DNA of 64,000 nt. It comes from Leifsonia aquatica (GTDB taxonomy: Bacteria; Actinomycetota; Actinomycetes; Actinomycetales; Microbacteriaceae). The notes below the pieces were generated by a model that worked only from the letters and a program-made list of their open reading frames with translations, did no database searches and had not been told where the DNA came from. The position numbers and the translations under genes were made by a program. The stretch covers positions 1,054,001 through 1,118,000 of the forward strand of contig NZ_JACHVP010000001.1 in the NCBI RefSeq assembly GCF_014190775.1. The letters are read 5' to 3'. Below are positions 1 to 6,761 of the stretch, piece by piece. Each line of letters opens with the position of its first letter. The first letter of the stretch is position 1.

Positions 1-510
1 CCGCGCATCGTGATCCGGCCGAAGGCCGTGGACGACTCCGGCTACGTGGTCAAGGTCGAGGGGGGCAGCGACGGCCCGGTCTACCGCATCCTGGGCGCGA
101 AGCCCGAGCGGTGGGTCGCGCAGACCGACTTCGCCAACGAGGAGGCCATCGGCTACCTCGCCGACCGGCTCGCGAAGCTGGGCGTCGAGGACTCGCTCTT
201 CAAGGCGGGCGCCGTGGGCGGCTCCACCGTCGTCATCGGCCGGAACAACGGCGTGGTGTTCGACTGGGAGCCCACGCTCACCTCCACGGCCGAGCTCATG
301 ACGGCGCCGCGCGGCACGGACGCGCGACTCGACGCGAACAACCGCCCCACGCGCAACCAGCGCCGCGAGGAGTACTTCGAGCGGATGGACGCGAAGGCGG
401 AGGCCCGCGCCGAGCTCATCCGCGAGCGCGAGTCCGGCCTGTGGCAGGACGACGACTACAACGACGGCGTCGACGGAGGCGCCGGCAGCGAGGAGACGGG
501 CAAGGAATGA
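1..510 (+). CDS. obg: Obg GTPase, C-terminal part (5' end outside window)
   Basis: The window opens inside this gene, so only the last 169 codons are visible. They match the OCT (Obg C-terminal) domain, recognisable from the segment [18 protein letters not shown] and the later VFDWEP, followed by a charged Asp/Glu/Gly-rich tail. The glycine-rich N-terminal fold and the GTPase domain must lie upstream of base 1. Obg proteins are essential GTPases that assist 50S ribosome maturation and stress signalling. The TGA stop overlaps the ATG of proB (ATGA), so the two are translationally coupled, a gene order common in actinomycetes. Identity is secure because both the domain and the neighbour agree. 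Confidence 0.93.
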   Translation, partial: PRIVIRPKAVDDSGYVVKVEGGSDGPVYRILGAKPERWVAQTDFANEEAIGYLADRLAKLGVEDSLFKAGAVGGSTVVIGRNNGVVFDWEPTLTSTAELMTAPRGTDARLDANNRPTRNQRREEYFERMDAKAEARAELIRERESGLWQDDDYNDGVDGGAGSEETGKE

Positions 511-1349
511 CCATCGACGACCGCAGCGGGATCCCTGCAGCCAGACGCATCGTCGTCAAGGTCGGCTCCTCCTCCATCAGCGGGGAGAACGCCGGGCAGA
601 TCCAGCCGCTGGTCGACGCGCTTGCCGAGGCCCACGGGCGCGGCACGCAGGTCATCCTCGTCTCCTCCGGGGCGATCGCGACGGGCATCCCGTACCTGTC
701 GCTTCAGGAGCGCCCCACCGACCTCGCCACCCAGCAGGCCGCGGCGGCGGTCGGGCAGAACGTGCTCATCAACCGCTACCAGGACAGCCTCGACCGGTAC
801 GGCATCGTCGCCGGCCAGGTGCTCCTGACCGCGGGCGACATGGAGACGCCGACCCACCGCAGCAACGCCAAGCGGGCGATGGAGCGGCTGCTCGACCTGC
901 GCATCCTGCCCATCGTCAACGAGAACGACACCGTGGCGACGCACGAGATCCGCTTCGGCGACAACGACCGGCTCGCGGCCCTCGTCGCGCTGCTGGTGGA
1001 GGCGGACCTCCTGGTTCTCCTCTCGGACGTCGACGCGCTCTACACGAAGCCCCCGCAGGAGCCCGGAGCCGAGCGGATCGACCGGGTCGCGTACGACGAC
1101 GAACTGGCCGGCGTCGAGATCGGCGCCACCGGCCTCTCGGGCGTCGGCACCGGGGGAGCGCTCACCAAGGTGTCCGCTGCGCGGCAGGCGGCCGAGCGCG
1201 GCACGGCCGTGATCCTCACCGCCACCTCGCTCGTGTCCGAGGCGTTGCGCGGGGAGGCTGTCGGCACCTGGTTCGTCCCCGCTCCGGACGGCGTCCCGAG
1301 CGTCACGGGCGCCCTCTCGGCCATCACCCCGGGCGCTGCCGCGTCCTAG
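507..1349 (+). CDS. proB: Glutamate 5-kinase, short form without PUA domain
   Basis: ProB phosphorylates glutamate to gamma-glutamyl phosphate, the first and feedback-inhibited step of proline synthesis. The 280-residue product has the amino-acid-kinase landmarks [10 protein letters not shown] near the N-terminus, VSSGAIATG, the VNENDTV substrate loop and GVGTGG. The ATG at 507 overlaps the obg stop and starts just ahead of the first beta strand. A longer upstream reading in this frame is only antisense-like Arg/Ala-rich sequence overlapping obg. The protein ends soon after the kinase fold. The PUA domain found at the C-terminus of many ProB proteins (about 370 residues) is absent, with a normal stop and no sign of a frameshift. 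proA follows nine bases later. Confidence 0.95.
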   Translation: MTIDDRSGIPAARRIVVKVGSSSISGENAGQIQPLVDALAEAHGRGTQVILVSSGAIATGIPYLSLQERPTDLATQQAAAAVGQNVLINRYQDSLDRYGIVAGQVLLTAGDMETPTHRSNAKRAMERLLDLRILPIVNENDTVATHEIRFGDNDRLAALVALLVEADLLVLLSDVDALYTKPPQEPGAERIDRVAYDDELAGVEIGATGLSGVGTGGALTKVSAARQAAERGTAVILTATSLVSEALRGEAVGTWFVPAPDGVPSVTGALSAITPGAAAS

Positions 1350-1352
1350 ACT
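1347..1352 (+). promoter_or_regulatory. Candidate -10 box for a leaderless proA transcript
   Basis: TAGACT lies across the proB stop codon and ends six bases before the proA ATG. This is the spacing expected if transcription starts on or next to that ATG. No Shine-Dalgarno sequence precedes proA. The same hexamer occurs ahead of two other genes in this window (2636 and 36066). No convincing -35 was found. Confidence 0.4.
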
Positions 1353-1358
1353 GGGACC

Positions 1359-2627
1359 ATGTCTCAGACCACCGTCGCGCCCGTCGCGCTCGTCGACAAG
1401 CTGGCCGCGGCCAAGCACGCCTCGATCGCCCTCGCGACCGCGACTTCGCTGCAGAAGAACGCCGCGCTGACCGCCATCGCGGAGGGTGTCGTGTCGTCCG
1501 CCGACGAGATCCTCGCGGCGAACGAGCTCGACCTCGCCAACGGCCGCGAGAACGGCCTGACGACCGGCCTCCTCGACCGGCTCACGCTCTCGACCGCGCG
1601 CCTGCAGGGTCTCGCGGACGCCGTGCTCGAGGTCGTCGGCCTCACCGACCCGATCGGTCAGTCGGTACGGGGGAGCACCCTCCCGAACGGCGTCGCGATC
1701 TCGCAGGTGCGGGTGCCGTTCGGCGTCGTCGGGGCCATCTACGAGGCGCGCCCGAACGTCACGATCGACATCGCCGCGCTCGCGATCAAGAGCGGCAACG
1801 CGGCGGTGCTGCGCGGGGGGAGCGCGGCCATCGAGACGAACCGTGTGCTCGTCTCCGTCATCCAGGAGGCCCTCGCGACCGCCGGGCTGCCCGCCGACGC
1901 CGTGCAGACGATCGACGAGTTCGGCCGTGCGGGCGCCGGTGAGCTGATGCGTGCCCGCGGCTACGTCGACGTGCTGATCCCGCGGGGGAGCGCGGACCTC
2001 ATCCGCACGGTCGTCACCGAGTCCACCGTCCCCGTCATCGAGACGGGCGCCGGCGTGGTGCACATCGTGCTCGACGAGAGCGCCCGGGAGGACTGGGCCG
2101 TGGACATCGTCCGCAACGCCAAGGTGCAGCGCCCGAGCGTGTGCAACGCCGTCGAGACCCTGCTGGTCCACCGGGACGCTGCCGAGCGCCTCCTGCCGCC
2201 CGTGCTGGGCGCTCTGGCCGCCTCGGGCGTCACCGTGCACGCCGACGAGCGCGCGCTGCCCTACGCGACGGACGGCGTGCCGGTGACCGAGGAGGACTGG
2301 GCGACGGAGCACATGAGCCTCGACATCTCGGTGAAGGTCGTCGACGACCTCGACGAGGCGATCGAGCACATCCGCCGGTACTCGACGCAGCACACCGAGT
2401 CGATCATCACGAACGACCTGGCGAACGCGGAGCGTTTCCTCGCGCAGGTCGATTCGGCGGTCGTCATGGTCAACGCCTCCACCCGCTTCACCGACGGCGG
2501 CGAGTTCGGTTTCGGTGCCGAGGTGGGCATCTCCACCCAGAAGCTCCACGCGCGCGGTCCGATGGGCCTGCCCGAGCTGACCAGCACCAAATGGATCGTG
2601 CGCGGGTCCGGCCAGATCCGCGGCTGA
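1359..2627 (+). CDS. proA: Gamma-glutamyl phosphate reductase
   Basis: ProA reduces gamma-glutamyl phosphate with NADPH to glutamate semialdehyde, the second step of proline synthesis. The 422 residues are full length for the family. The aldehyde-dehydrogenase-type catalytic cysteine lies at about residue 262 in QRPSVCNAVETLL. Other landmarks are YEARPNVTIDIAAL, LRGGSAAIETN and, near the end, FGFGAEVGISTQKLHARGPM. The start is the ATG at 1359, nine bases after the proB stop. No ribosome binding site is obvious there and a TAGACT box sits just upstream, so a leaderless mRNA in addition to read-through from proB is plausible. Confidence 0.97.
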   Translation: MSQTTVAPVALVDKLAAAKHASIALATATSLQKNAALTAIAEGVVSSADEILAANELDLANGRENGLTTGLLDRLTLSTARLQGLADAVLEVVGLTDPIGQSVRGSTLPNGVAISQVRVPFGVVGAIYEARPNVTIDIAALAIKSGNAAVLRGGSAAIETNRVLVSVIQEALATAGLPADAVQTIDEFGRAGAGELMRARGYVDVLIPRGSADLIRTVVTESTVPVIETGAGVVHIVLDESAREDWAVDIVRNAKVQRPSVCNAVETLLVHRDAAERLLPPVLGALAASGVTVHADERALPYATDGVPVTEEDWATEHMSLDISVKVVDDLDEAIEHIRRYSTQHTESIITNDLANAERFLAQVDSAVVMVNASTRFTDGGEFGFGAEVGISTQKLHARGPMGLPELTSTKWIVRGSGQIRG

Positions 2628-2635
2628 GCGCCCGC

Positions 2636-2641
2636 TAGACT
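2636..2641 (+). promoter_or_regulatory. Candidate -10 box upstream of the small membrane protein gene
   Basis: TAGACT lies eight bases after the proA stop and about 40 bases before the next ATG, which has its own ribosome binding site (GGAAAGGAAG). It could give a transcript with a short leader for the membrane protein and nadD. No clear -35 element was found. Confidence 0.35.
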
Positions 2642-2681
2642 GGTCGGCGGGCCAGCGCCCACCGGAAAGGAAGAACCCGAG

Positions 2682-2918
2682 ATGTCATTTCTGACGACCG
2701 TCCTCGCTGAAGCCGAGACCCACGTCGAGCTGCCCATGCCGACCTGGGCCTACGGGGCCATCGCCCTCGCCATCTTCGCGGTGCTCGCGATCGTGGTGTT
2801 CAGCTACAAGGACGTCGCCAACCGGCACAGCCACAAGGCCGCCGCGGACGCCGCGTCGCACGCCGGCGCTCCCGGTGCGACGCACCACGGCAGCGGACAC
2901 CCGAACCAGGGGCACTGA
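2682..2918 (+). CDS. Small single-pass membrane protein with His-rich tail
   Basis: This 78-residue protein of unknown function has a short N-terminal segment and one hydrophobic helix at about residues 24-43 ([19 protein letters not shown]). Its C-terminal tail is rich in His, Ala and Gly and ends in [12 protein letters not shown] purine-rich ribosome binding site (GGAAAGGAAG) precedes the ATG by a suitable distance. It sits between proA and nadD, only 11 bases from nadD, so it probably shares their transcript. The His-rich tail could bind metal, but that is speculation. I do not recognise a named family. Confidence 0.75.
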   Translation: MSFLTTVLAEAETHVELPMPTWAYGAIALAIFAVLAIVVFSYKDVANRHSHKAAADAASHAGAPGATHHGSGHPNQGH

Positions 2919-2929
2919 CCCTTCCGGGC

Positions 2930-3535
2930 ATGGAGCTCACGGAGGAGAGCCGGCGACCGCGCATCGGTGTGATGGGCGGCACGTTCGACCCGATCCACCA
3001 CGGTCACCTGGTCGCGGCCAGCGAGGTCGCACAGTCGTTCGACCTCGACGAGGTCGTCTTCGTACCGACCGGGCAGCCGTGGCAGAAGGGACCCGTCACA
3101 GAGGCGGAGCACCGCTACCTGATGACGGTCATCGCCACGGCGTCCAACCCGCGGTTCACCGTCAGCCGCGTGGATGTGGATCGGGCCGGCCCGACCTACA
3201 CGATCGACACCCTGCGCGACCTGCGCGCGCAGCGGCCGGACGCCGATCTCATCTTCATCACGGGTGCTGACGCGATCGCGCAGATCGTCAGCTGGCGGAA
3301 CGTCGACGAGCTCTGGGAGCTCGCCCACTTCGTGGCTGTGAGTCGCCCGGGACATGACTTGAGTATTTCTGGATTGCCGTCGGGAGACGTAAGCTTGTTG
3401 GAAGTCCCGGCCCTGGCGATCTCGTCGACCGACTGTCGGAGCCGGGTGAGCAGGGGATTCCCGGTCTGGTACCTCGTGCCGGACGGTGTCGTCCAGTACA
3501 TCTCGAAACACCACTTGTATCGGAGTGTTGCATGA
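2930..3535 (+). CDS. nadD: Nicotinate-nucleotide adenylyltransferase
   Basis: NadD joins nicotinate mononucleotide and ATP to make deamido-NAD in NAD biosynthesis. The 201 residues carry the nucleotidyltransferase signature [11 protein letters not shown] near the N-terminus and the ISSTDCRSR motif (ISSTxxR) near the C-terminus. PTGQPWQK and FITGADA in between are also typical. The ATG at 2930 lacks a good ribosome binding site, but later in-frame starts would remove the first beta strand (IGVMGG), so this start is kept. The last four bases overlap the start of the following gene (ATGA), and rsfS lies one gene further on, a standard actinobacterial arrangement. Confidence 0.95.
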   Translation: MELTEESRRPRIGVMGGTFDPIHHGHLVAASEVAQSFDLDEVVFVPTGQPWQKGPVTEAEHRYLMTVIATASNPRFTVSRVDVDRAGPTYTIDTLRDLRAQRPDADLIFITGADAIAQIVSWRNVDELWELAHFVAVSRPGHDLSISGLPSGDVSLLEVPALAISSTDCRSRVSRGFPVWYLVPDGVVQYISKHHLYRSVA

Positions 3536-4905
3536 CTTCGTGGCCTGAGCAGCCCGCGGATGGCCAGCCGCCCCTGACGCGGCGACAGGCACGTGAGAGC
3601 GAGCGCACGGCAGCGCGGCAAGAGTCGCGCCGTGCCGGCACCGCGGAGCCGACCCCGGGCGGGGAGATCCCGGTCCTCACGAACCAGGGGAGCGCGCCCG
3701 CCGCGCCGGTTCCCGCCGCGCCGGTTCCCGCCGCGCCGGTTCCCGCCGCTCCCGCCAACGAGCCTCCCGCCATCCCCGCGTCGGCGTTCGCCGATCCGGG
3801 AGTCGTCTCGCCGTCGCGCCCGCAGACCGGGGGCAACGACTTCGACGCCCTCCTCTTCGCCGAGCCCGGTGCGTCGGCGCCCGCCGATGAGTCCTCGGAT
3901 GAGCGCGACGATTCCGCGCCGTCCTCCCTCTTCCGCGAGGCCGCGGATCCGTCGAAGCCCGAGGCCGTCACCCAGCCTGTCGCCGTCGTCCCGCCGGCTC
4001 CCGCTCCCGCCGCCACGACCGGATCGGGCGAGCGCACGCTCACCCGTCGCGAGATGCGCGCGATGATGCAGGCGCAGGAGGCCAACCAGCAGGCCAATCA
4101 CACGCCGCACCTGGCCGAGCCCGTCGTCCCGATCGCCTTCAACGCGCCCGGCACGCCCGCTTCGCAGGAGTCGACCGACGAGACGCCCGTCGAGCAGGCT
4201 CCCGCCGACGACGCGAAAGCCGCCTGGCCGTTCGCGCCGCTCACGCCCTCCAACTCGACCGGCACGTCGGAGCAGACGGAGGCGCCGTTCGTCCCGACGC
4301 CGGCCGCGCCGCCGGTGCAGACGTCCGCCCCGACCTCGCCCTTCACGGCTTTCGGTCTCGCGCCCTCGTCGGCCGCGACGCCGAAGCCCGCCGAGGTGGA
4401 GGACACCTCCGCGCAGGAGCGCCGCCCGTTCACGCCGCCGACCGGTCACTGGTCGACCGCGGCCGAGGTGGAGGACGCGAGCGAGCCGATCATCTCGCGC
4501 AACGTCGGTCAGTCCACCGCGGCGACCACCACCAACGCGCTCATCCTGCCGTCCATCCCGCGACCGGATGCGACGGCCCCTCTCACGAGCACGGGGGAGA
4601 TCCTCGTGACCGGCTCCATCGACCTGCCGCGCGGCGTCGGGTCGACCGGGCTCAACCCGGAGCACCTCGACTCCTCCGACATCGACAACCTGCTCGACGG
4701 AGAAGAGAACGAGTTCAACACCTCGGAGGTCGCCCCTGTGCGTGCCTCCCGGGCGATCAGCACCCACACGTCCACGCGCGGCGTCATCACCCCGCCGAAG
4801 AAGCGCGGCAACGCCCTGCCGACCGTGCTCATCGTCGTCGCGGGCGTGCTCGCGGTGGGCGTCATCGGACTGCTCGTCGCCGCCTACTGGCTGAAGGTGT
4901 TCTGA
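3532..4905 (+). CDS. Pro/Ala-rich protein with one C-terminal transmembrane helix
   Basis: This 457-residue protein of unknown function overlaps nadD by four bases. Most of it is low-complexity and probably disordered, rich in Pro, Ala, Thr, Ser and Glu. It contains two related short basic motifs, [13 protein letters not shown] near residue 17 and [14 protein letters not shown] near residue 167. The extreme C-terminus has a Lys/Arg cluster (PPKKRGN) followed by a hydrophobic helix of about 24 residues ending AAYWLKVF, so the long tail should lie in the cytoplasm with the C-terminus in the membrane. A 15-bp unit is repeated three times in the gene (3700-3744). Its position between nadD and rsfS suggests a conserved but uncharacterised membrane-linked scaffold. 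Confidence 0.7.
   Translation: MTSWPEQPADGQPPLTRRQARESERTAARQESRRAGTAEPTPGGEIPVLTNQGSAPAAPVPAAPVPAAPVPAAPANEPPAIPASAFADPGVVSPSRPQTGGNDFDALLFAEPGASAPADESSDERDDSAPSSLFREAADPSKPEAVTQPVAVVPPAPAPAATTGSGERTLTRREMRAMMQAQEANQQANHTPHLAEPVVPIAFNAPGTPASQESTDETPVEQAPADDAKAAWPFAPLTPSNSTGTSEQTEAPFVPTPAAPPVQTSAPTSPFTAFGLAPSSAATPKPAEVEDTSAQERRPFTPPTGHWSTAAEVEDASEPIISRNVGQSTAATTTNALILPSIPRPDATAPLTSTGEILVTGSIDLPRGVGSTGLNPEHLDSSDIDNLLDGEENEFNTSEVAPVRASRAISTHTSTRGVITPPKKRGNALPTVLIVVAGVLAVGVIGLLVAAYWLKVF
3700..3744 (+). repeat. Three tandem copies of a 15-bp coding repeat
   Basis: The unit GCCGCGCCGGTTCCC occurs three times head to tail without a mismatch and encodes repeated Ala-Ala-Pro-Val-Pro inside the disordered protein. 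Perfect identity including third codon positions suggests recent slippage. Copy number could vary between strains. Confidence 0.85.
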
Positions 4906-4960
4906 TCCTCCGCTCCGCCACCTCGACACCAGACATCGTCACCGCACCGGAGGCACGACC

Positions 4961-5338
4961 GTGACCGCATCCCCGCACGCCCTCGAGATCCTGCAGATCG
5001 CGGCCACGGCCGCCGACTCGAAGGGCGGTGAGGACCTCGTCGCCCTCGACGTCTCGGGTCCGCTGCCCCTGACCGACGCCTTCCTGCTCGTGAGCGGGCG
5101 GGTGGAGCGCAACGTCATGGCCATCGCCGGCGAGGTGGAGGACCAGCTCAACGACGCGGGCGTGCGCACGCTGCGCCGCGAGGGCCGTTCCGAGGGACGC
5201 TGGGTGCTGCTCGACTTCGGCGACCTGGTCGTGCACGTCTTCCACGAGGAGGACCGCATGTACTACTCGCTCGAACGGCTCTGGAAGGACTGCCCCGTCC
5301 TCCCCATCGAGCTGCCCGTCCACGACGCCGCTCAGTAG
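4961..5338 (+). CDS. rsfS: Ribosome silencing factor RsfS
   Basis: RsfS binds ribosomal protein uL14 and blocks subunit joining when nutrients are short. The 125-residue product shows the family pattern: an N-terminal helix, then LVALDVSGPLPLTDAFLLVSG, EGRSEGRWVLLDFGDLVVHVF and YYSLERLWKDCP. It starts with GTG at 4961, preceded by GGAGG at 4949-4953. It lies in the usual nadD neighbourhood, 55 bases after the disordered membrane protein gene. Confidence 0.96.
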   Translation: MTASPHALEILQIAATAADSKGGEDLVALDVSGPLPLTDAFLLVSGRVERNVMAIAGEVEDQLNDAGVRTLRREGRSEGRWVLLDFGDLVVHVFHEEDRMYYSLERLWKDCPVLPIELPVHDAAQ

Positions 5339-5345
5339 GCCGTCG

Positions 5346-5360
5346 CCGCCGTCACGGCGG
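5346..5360 (+). terminator. Short GC hairpin after rsfS
   Basis: CCGCCG, a TCA loop and CGGCGG form a perfect 6-bp stem followed by TTTCCC. It begins eight bases after the rsfS stop codon. The T tract is weak, so it may only partly terminate. Confidence 0.4.
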
Positions 5361-5373
5361 TTTCCCGGTTGCG

Positions 5374-5391
5374 CATGAGAGTTCTCTCATG
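5374..5391. promoter_or_regulatory. 18-bp palindrome upstream of the zinc-ribbon gene
   Basis: CATGAGAG and CTCTCATG flank a two-base centre, giving a perfect 8-bp inverted repeat 21 bases before the chosen start of the next gene. If that gene is transcribed from a start at or next to its ATG, the palindrome covers the -35 area, as expected of a repressor site. No regulator is visible next to it. Confidence 0.45.
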
Positions 5392-5412
5392 TTCGCCTTG
5401 TTGACTGTGGCC

Positions 5413-5703
5413 ATGAAGTGTCCCACCGACAACGCGACCCTGGTCATGAGCGAGCGCAACGGCATCGAGATCGACTACTGCCCGGAGTGCCGCGGCGTGT
5501 GGCTCGACCGCGGCGAGCTCGACAAGATCATCGACCGCGCGGGAGCGGTGGCGCCCGCCGCGCCGGCGCCGCAGTATCAGGAGCCCGCTTACCCGCCGCA
5601 GGCCTACCCTCAGCAGGGCTATCAGCAGCCCGGCTATGCGCCGCAGGGTCAGCGGCCGTACAAGAAGAAGCGCGAGAACTGGCTCAGCGAGCTCTTCGAC
5701 TGA
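5413..5703 (+). CDS. Zinc-ribbon (zf-TFIIB type) protein with Tyr/Pro/Gln-rich tail
   Basis: This 96-residue protein begins with a zinc ribbon: MKCPTD, then YCPECRGVWLDRGELDKII, the pattern of the zf-TFIIB (PF13453-like) family. The tail is a low-complexity run of Tyr, Pro, Gln and Ala, then a basic patch (PYKKKREN) and WLSELFD. The start at 5413 is preferred because the family begins right at the first zinc ligands. An in-frame ATG at 5389 would add eight residues but lies within the palindrome. No ribosome binding site precedes either start, so a leaderless mRNA is possible. The function of these proteins is unknown, and the tail resembles a disordered interaction region. Confidence 0.8.
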   Translation: MKCPTDNATLVMSERNGIEIDYCPECRGVWLDRGELDKIIDRAGAVAPAAPAPQYQEPAYPPQAYPQQGYQQPGYAPQGQRPYKKKRENWLSELFD

Positions 5704-5716
5704 CACGTCATCGCAC

Positions 5717-5758
5717 GACGCGCCCGGGGGAGGATCAGGATTTTTTCCTGGGCGCGTC
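5717..5758. repeat. Inverted repeat between the zinc-ribbon gene and tRNA-Ala
   Basis: GACGCGCCC (5717-5725) and GGGCGCGTC (5750-5758) form a perfect 9-bp stem around a 24-base loop that contains a run of six T. It lies 14 bases after the zinc-ribbon stop and may act as its terminator, although the T run is in the loop and not after the stem. Confidence 0.45.
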
Positions 5759-5818
5759 CGTGTAGTACGCTGGATGAGTTGTCGCGGGGAACCGGGGCAG
5801 TGAATTTCAACTGAACAT

Positions 5819-5891
5819 GGGTCTGTGGCGCAGCTGGTAGCGCACCTGCATGGCATGCAGGGGGTCAGGGGTTCGAGTCCCCTCAGATCCA
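5819..5891 (+). tRNA. tRNA-Ala (anticodon GGC)
   Basis: The 73 bases fold as a complete cloverleaf. The acceptor arm GGGTCTG/CAGATCC has one G-T wobble, the D stem is GCGC/GCGC, and the anticodon stem CCTGC/GCAGG holds the loop ATGGCAT (anticodon GGC). The T arm is AGGGG/CCCCT around TTCGAGT, and the discriminator base is A. No CCA is encoded (the following bases are CCC). Anticodon GGC reads GCC and GCU alanine codons. Confidence 0.96.
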
Positions 5892-5899
5892 CCCACGAA

Positions 5900-5939
5900 G
5901 CCCGGCTCCCGCGTGAGAACGCAGGAGCCGGGCTTTTTT
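5900..5939 (+). terminator. Rho-independent terminator after tRNA-Ala
   Basis: GCCCGGCTCC and GGAGCCGGGC form a perfect 10-bp stem around a 14-base loop, followed directly by six T. It starts nine bases after the tRNA and is a textbook intrinsic terminator. Confidence 0.93.
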
Positions 5940-5943
5940 GTGC

Positions 5944-5977
5944 GTGCAGTGTCGGCGTGCGTGCAGTGTCAGCGTGC
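5944..5977. repeat. Tandem 17-bp duplication
   Basis: GTGCAGTGTCGGCGTGC is followed immediately by a copy with one change (GTGCAGTGTCAGCGTGC). The second copy contains the stop codon of the minus-strand gene that follows, so the duplication lies at its 3' end, between it and the tRNA terminator. Confidence 0.7.
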
Positions 5978-6496
5978 GGGCGGCGGCGGAACGTCGGAGG
6001 TGCCGTCGCGGCCGGTGTCGATGCGGGGCTCGGCGTGCCGGGCTGGGCTCTCGTTGGCGTCATTCACCGGCGTCTCGACCGGGCGGGCGCCGTCCGTGTG
6101 AGCCGTGTCTGTGCGAGGCGCATCGGGGCGCTGGTCGCCGACGCGGTTGCCATTGCGATCGGTGCGGACGTCCGGGTCGAGCGCGTCGGCCTTCGCCAGC
6201 TTCTCGTCGATCGACGAGCGGGCCTCGGCGGCCTCCGTGGCGTGCGCCTCGGCCGAGCGGCGGCGCTGCTCGGCTTCGACCTCGGCCTGCTTGGCGTCCG
6301 CGGTCGCCTGCGCCGCCTTGGCCTCGCGCTCGCGAGCGGCCAAGTCGTCGTCGCGCGCGTCGGCCCGCAGCTCCTGCGCGCGCTGGCGGTCGTGCTCCAG
6401 CTTGCGGCGACGCCCGGCGGTGAGGGCGACCACGATGATCGCGATGACGATCACCACGATGACGACGATCAGAATGATCCATCCGGTTGTGTTCAT
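5969..6496 (-). CDS. Membrane-anchored coiled-coil protein
   Basis: This 175-residue protein begins MNTTGWIILIVVIVVIVIAI, a strong single transmembrane helix at residues 5-26. A basic stop-transfer (GRRRK) follows, then a long Ala/Arg/Glu/Lys/Gln helix at about residues 32-105 that looks like a coiled coil. The tail is disordered, rich in Asp, Thr and Pro, and ends VPPPPAR. With no signal cleavage site it should be anchored by its N-terminus with the helix in the cytoplasm. I do not recognise a specific family; similar small proteins with an N-terminal helix and coiled coil are common in actinomycetes. It is divergent from the transporter operon that follows. Confidence 0.7.
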   Translation of the reverse strand: MNTTGWIILIVVIVVIVIAIIVVALTAGRRRKLEHDRQRAQELRADARDDDLAAREREAKAAQATADAKQAEVEAEQRRRSAEAHATEAAEARSSIDEKLAKADALDPDVRTDRNGNRVGDQRPDAPRTDTAHTDGARPVETPVNDANESPARHAEPRIDTGRDGTSDVPPPPAR

Positions 6497-6547
6497 GCCG
6501 GGTCACGGTACGCCTCCCACGCCCCGGCGATAGTGCCGAGCGGGCGC

Positions 6548-6568
6548 CGACATTCGTGCCGAATGTCG
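6548..6568. promoter_or_regulatory. Perfect 9-bp-arm palindrome, candidate operator (site 1)
   Basis: CGACATTCG and CGAATGTCG flank TGC, a perfect inverted repeat centred at 6558. It lies in the 265-bp divergent intergenic region between the coiled-coil gene and the dipeptide-type transporter operon. A second copy is centred exactly 40 bp away, which strongly suggests a protein-binding site. Confidence 0.6.
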
Positions 6569-6587
6569 TGAAAGCGGCGCCGTAAGT

Positions 6588-6604
6588 CGACATTCGTGCC
6601 GAAT
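6588..6604. promoter_or_regulatory. Second copy of the candidate operator (site 2)
   Basis: The first 17 bases of site 1 are repeated exactly. The core ATTCG-TGC-CGAAT is fully palindromic and only the outer right arm diverges. The centres of the two sites are 40 bp apart, about four helical turns, fitting cooperative binding or looping. No regulator gene is visible in the adjoining cluster. Confidence 0.55.
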
Positions 6605-6761
6605 ACGGCGCGCGCGTAGCGCCCCCAGCGAGAGAAAAGCGAGGGTCGCGGTAACGGTGCGTAAGAACGGACACAGTCGGTAATCCGAGGGGGAGCGATG
6701 CGCGAGTTCCTGGGGGAATGGGATCCACCACCTCCACCGCTTCCTCGTGAAAGGAGCCGAC

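Noticed and set aside
456-2549. A 697-codon minus-strand frame opposite proB and proA
   Set aside because: Composition is typical antisense (Arg, Asp, Gly, Val repeats) and both sense genes are unmistakable.
3700-3744. CRISPR-like repeats
   Set aside because: The tandem 15-bp units have no spacers and are in frame within a coding region. No spaced direct-repeat array was found anywhere.
5819-5977. Integration (att) site at the tRNA-Ala 3' end
   Set aside because: No integrase or second copy of the tRNA 3' end was found downstream; the 17-bp duplication does not match the tRNA sequence.
6605-6761. SAM-type or other sulfur riboswitch in the transporter leader
   Set aside because: I could not identify the conserved core of any known riboswitch class; only the short proline leader frame and possible anti-Shine-Dalgarno pairing were seen.
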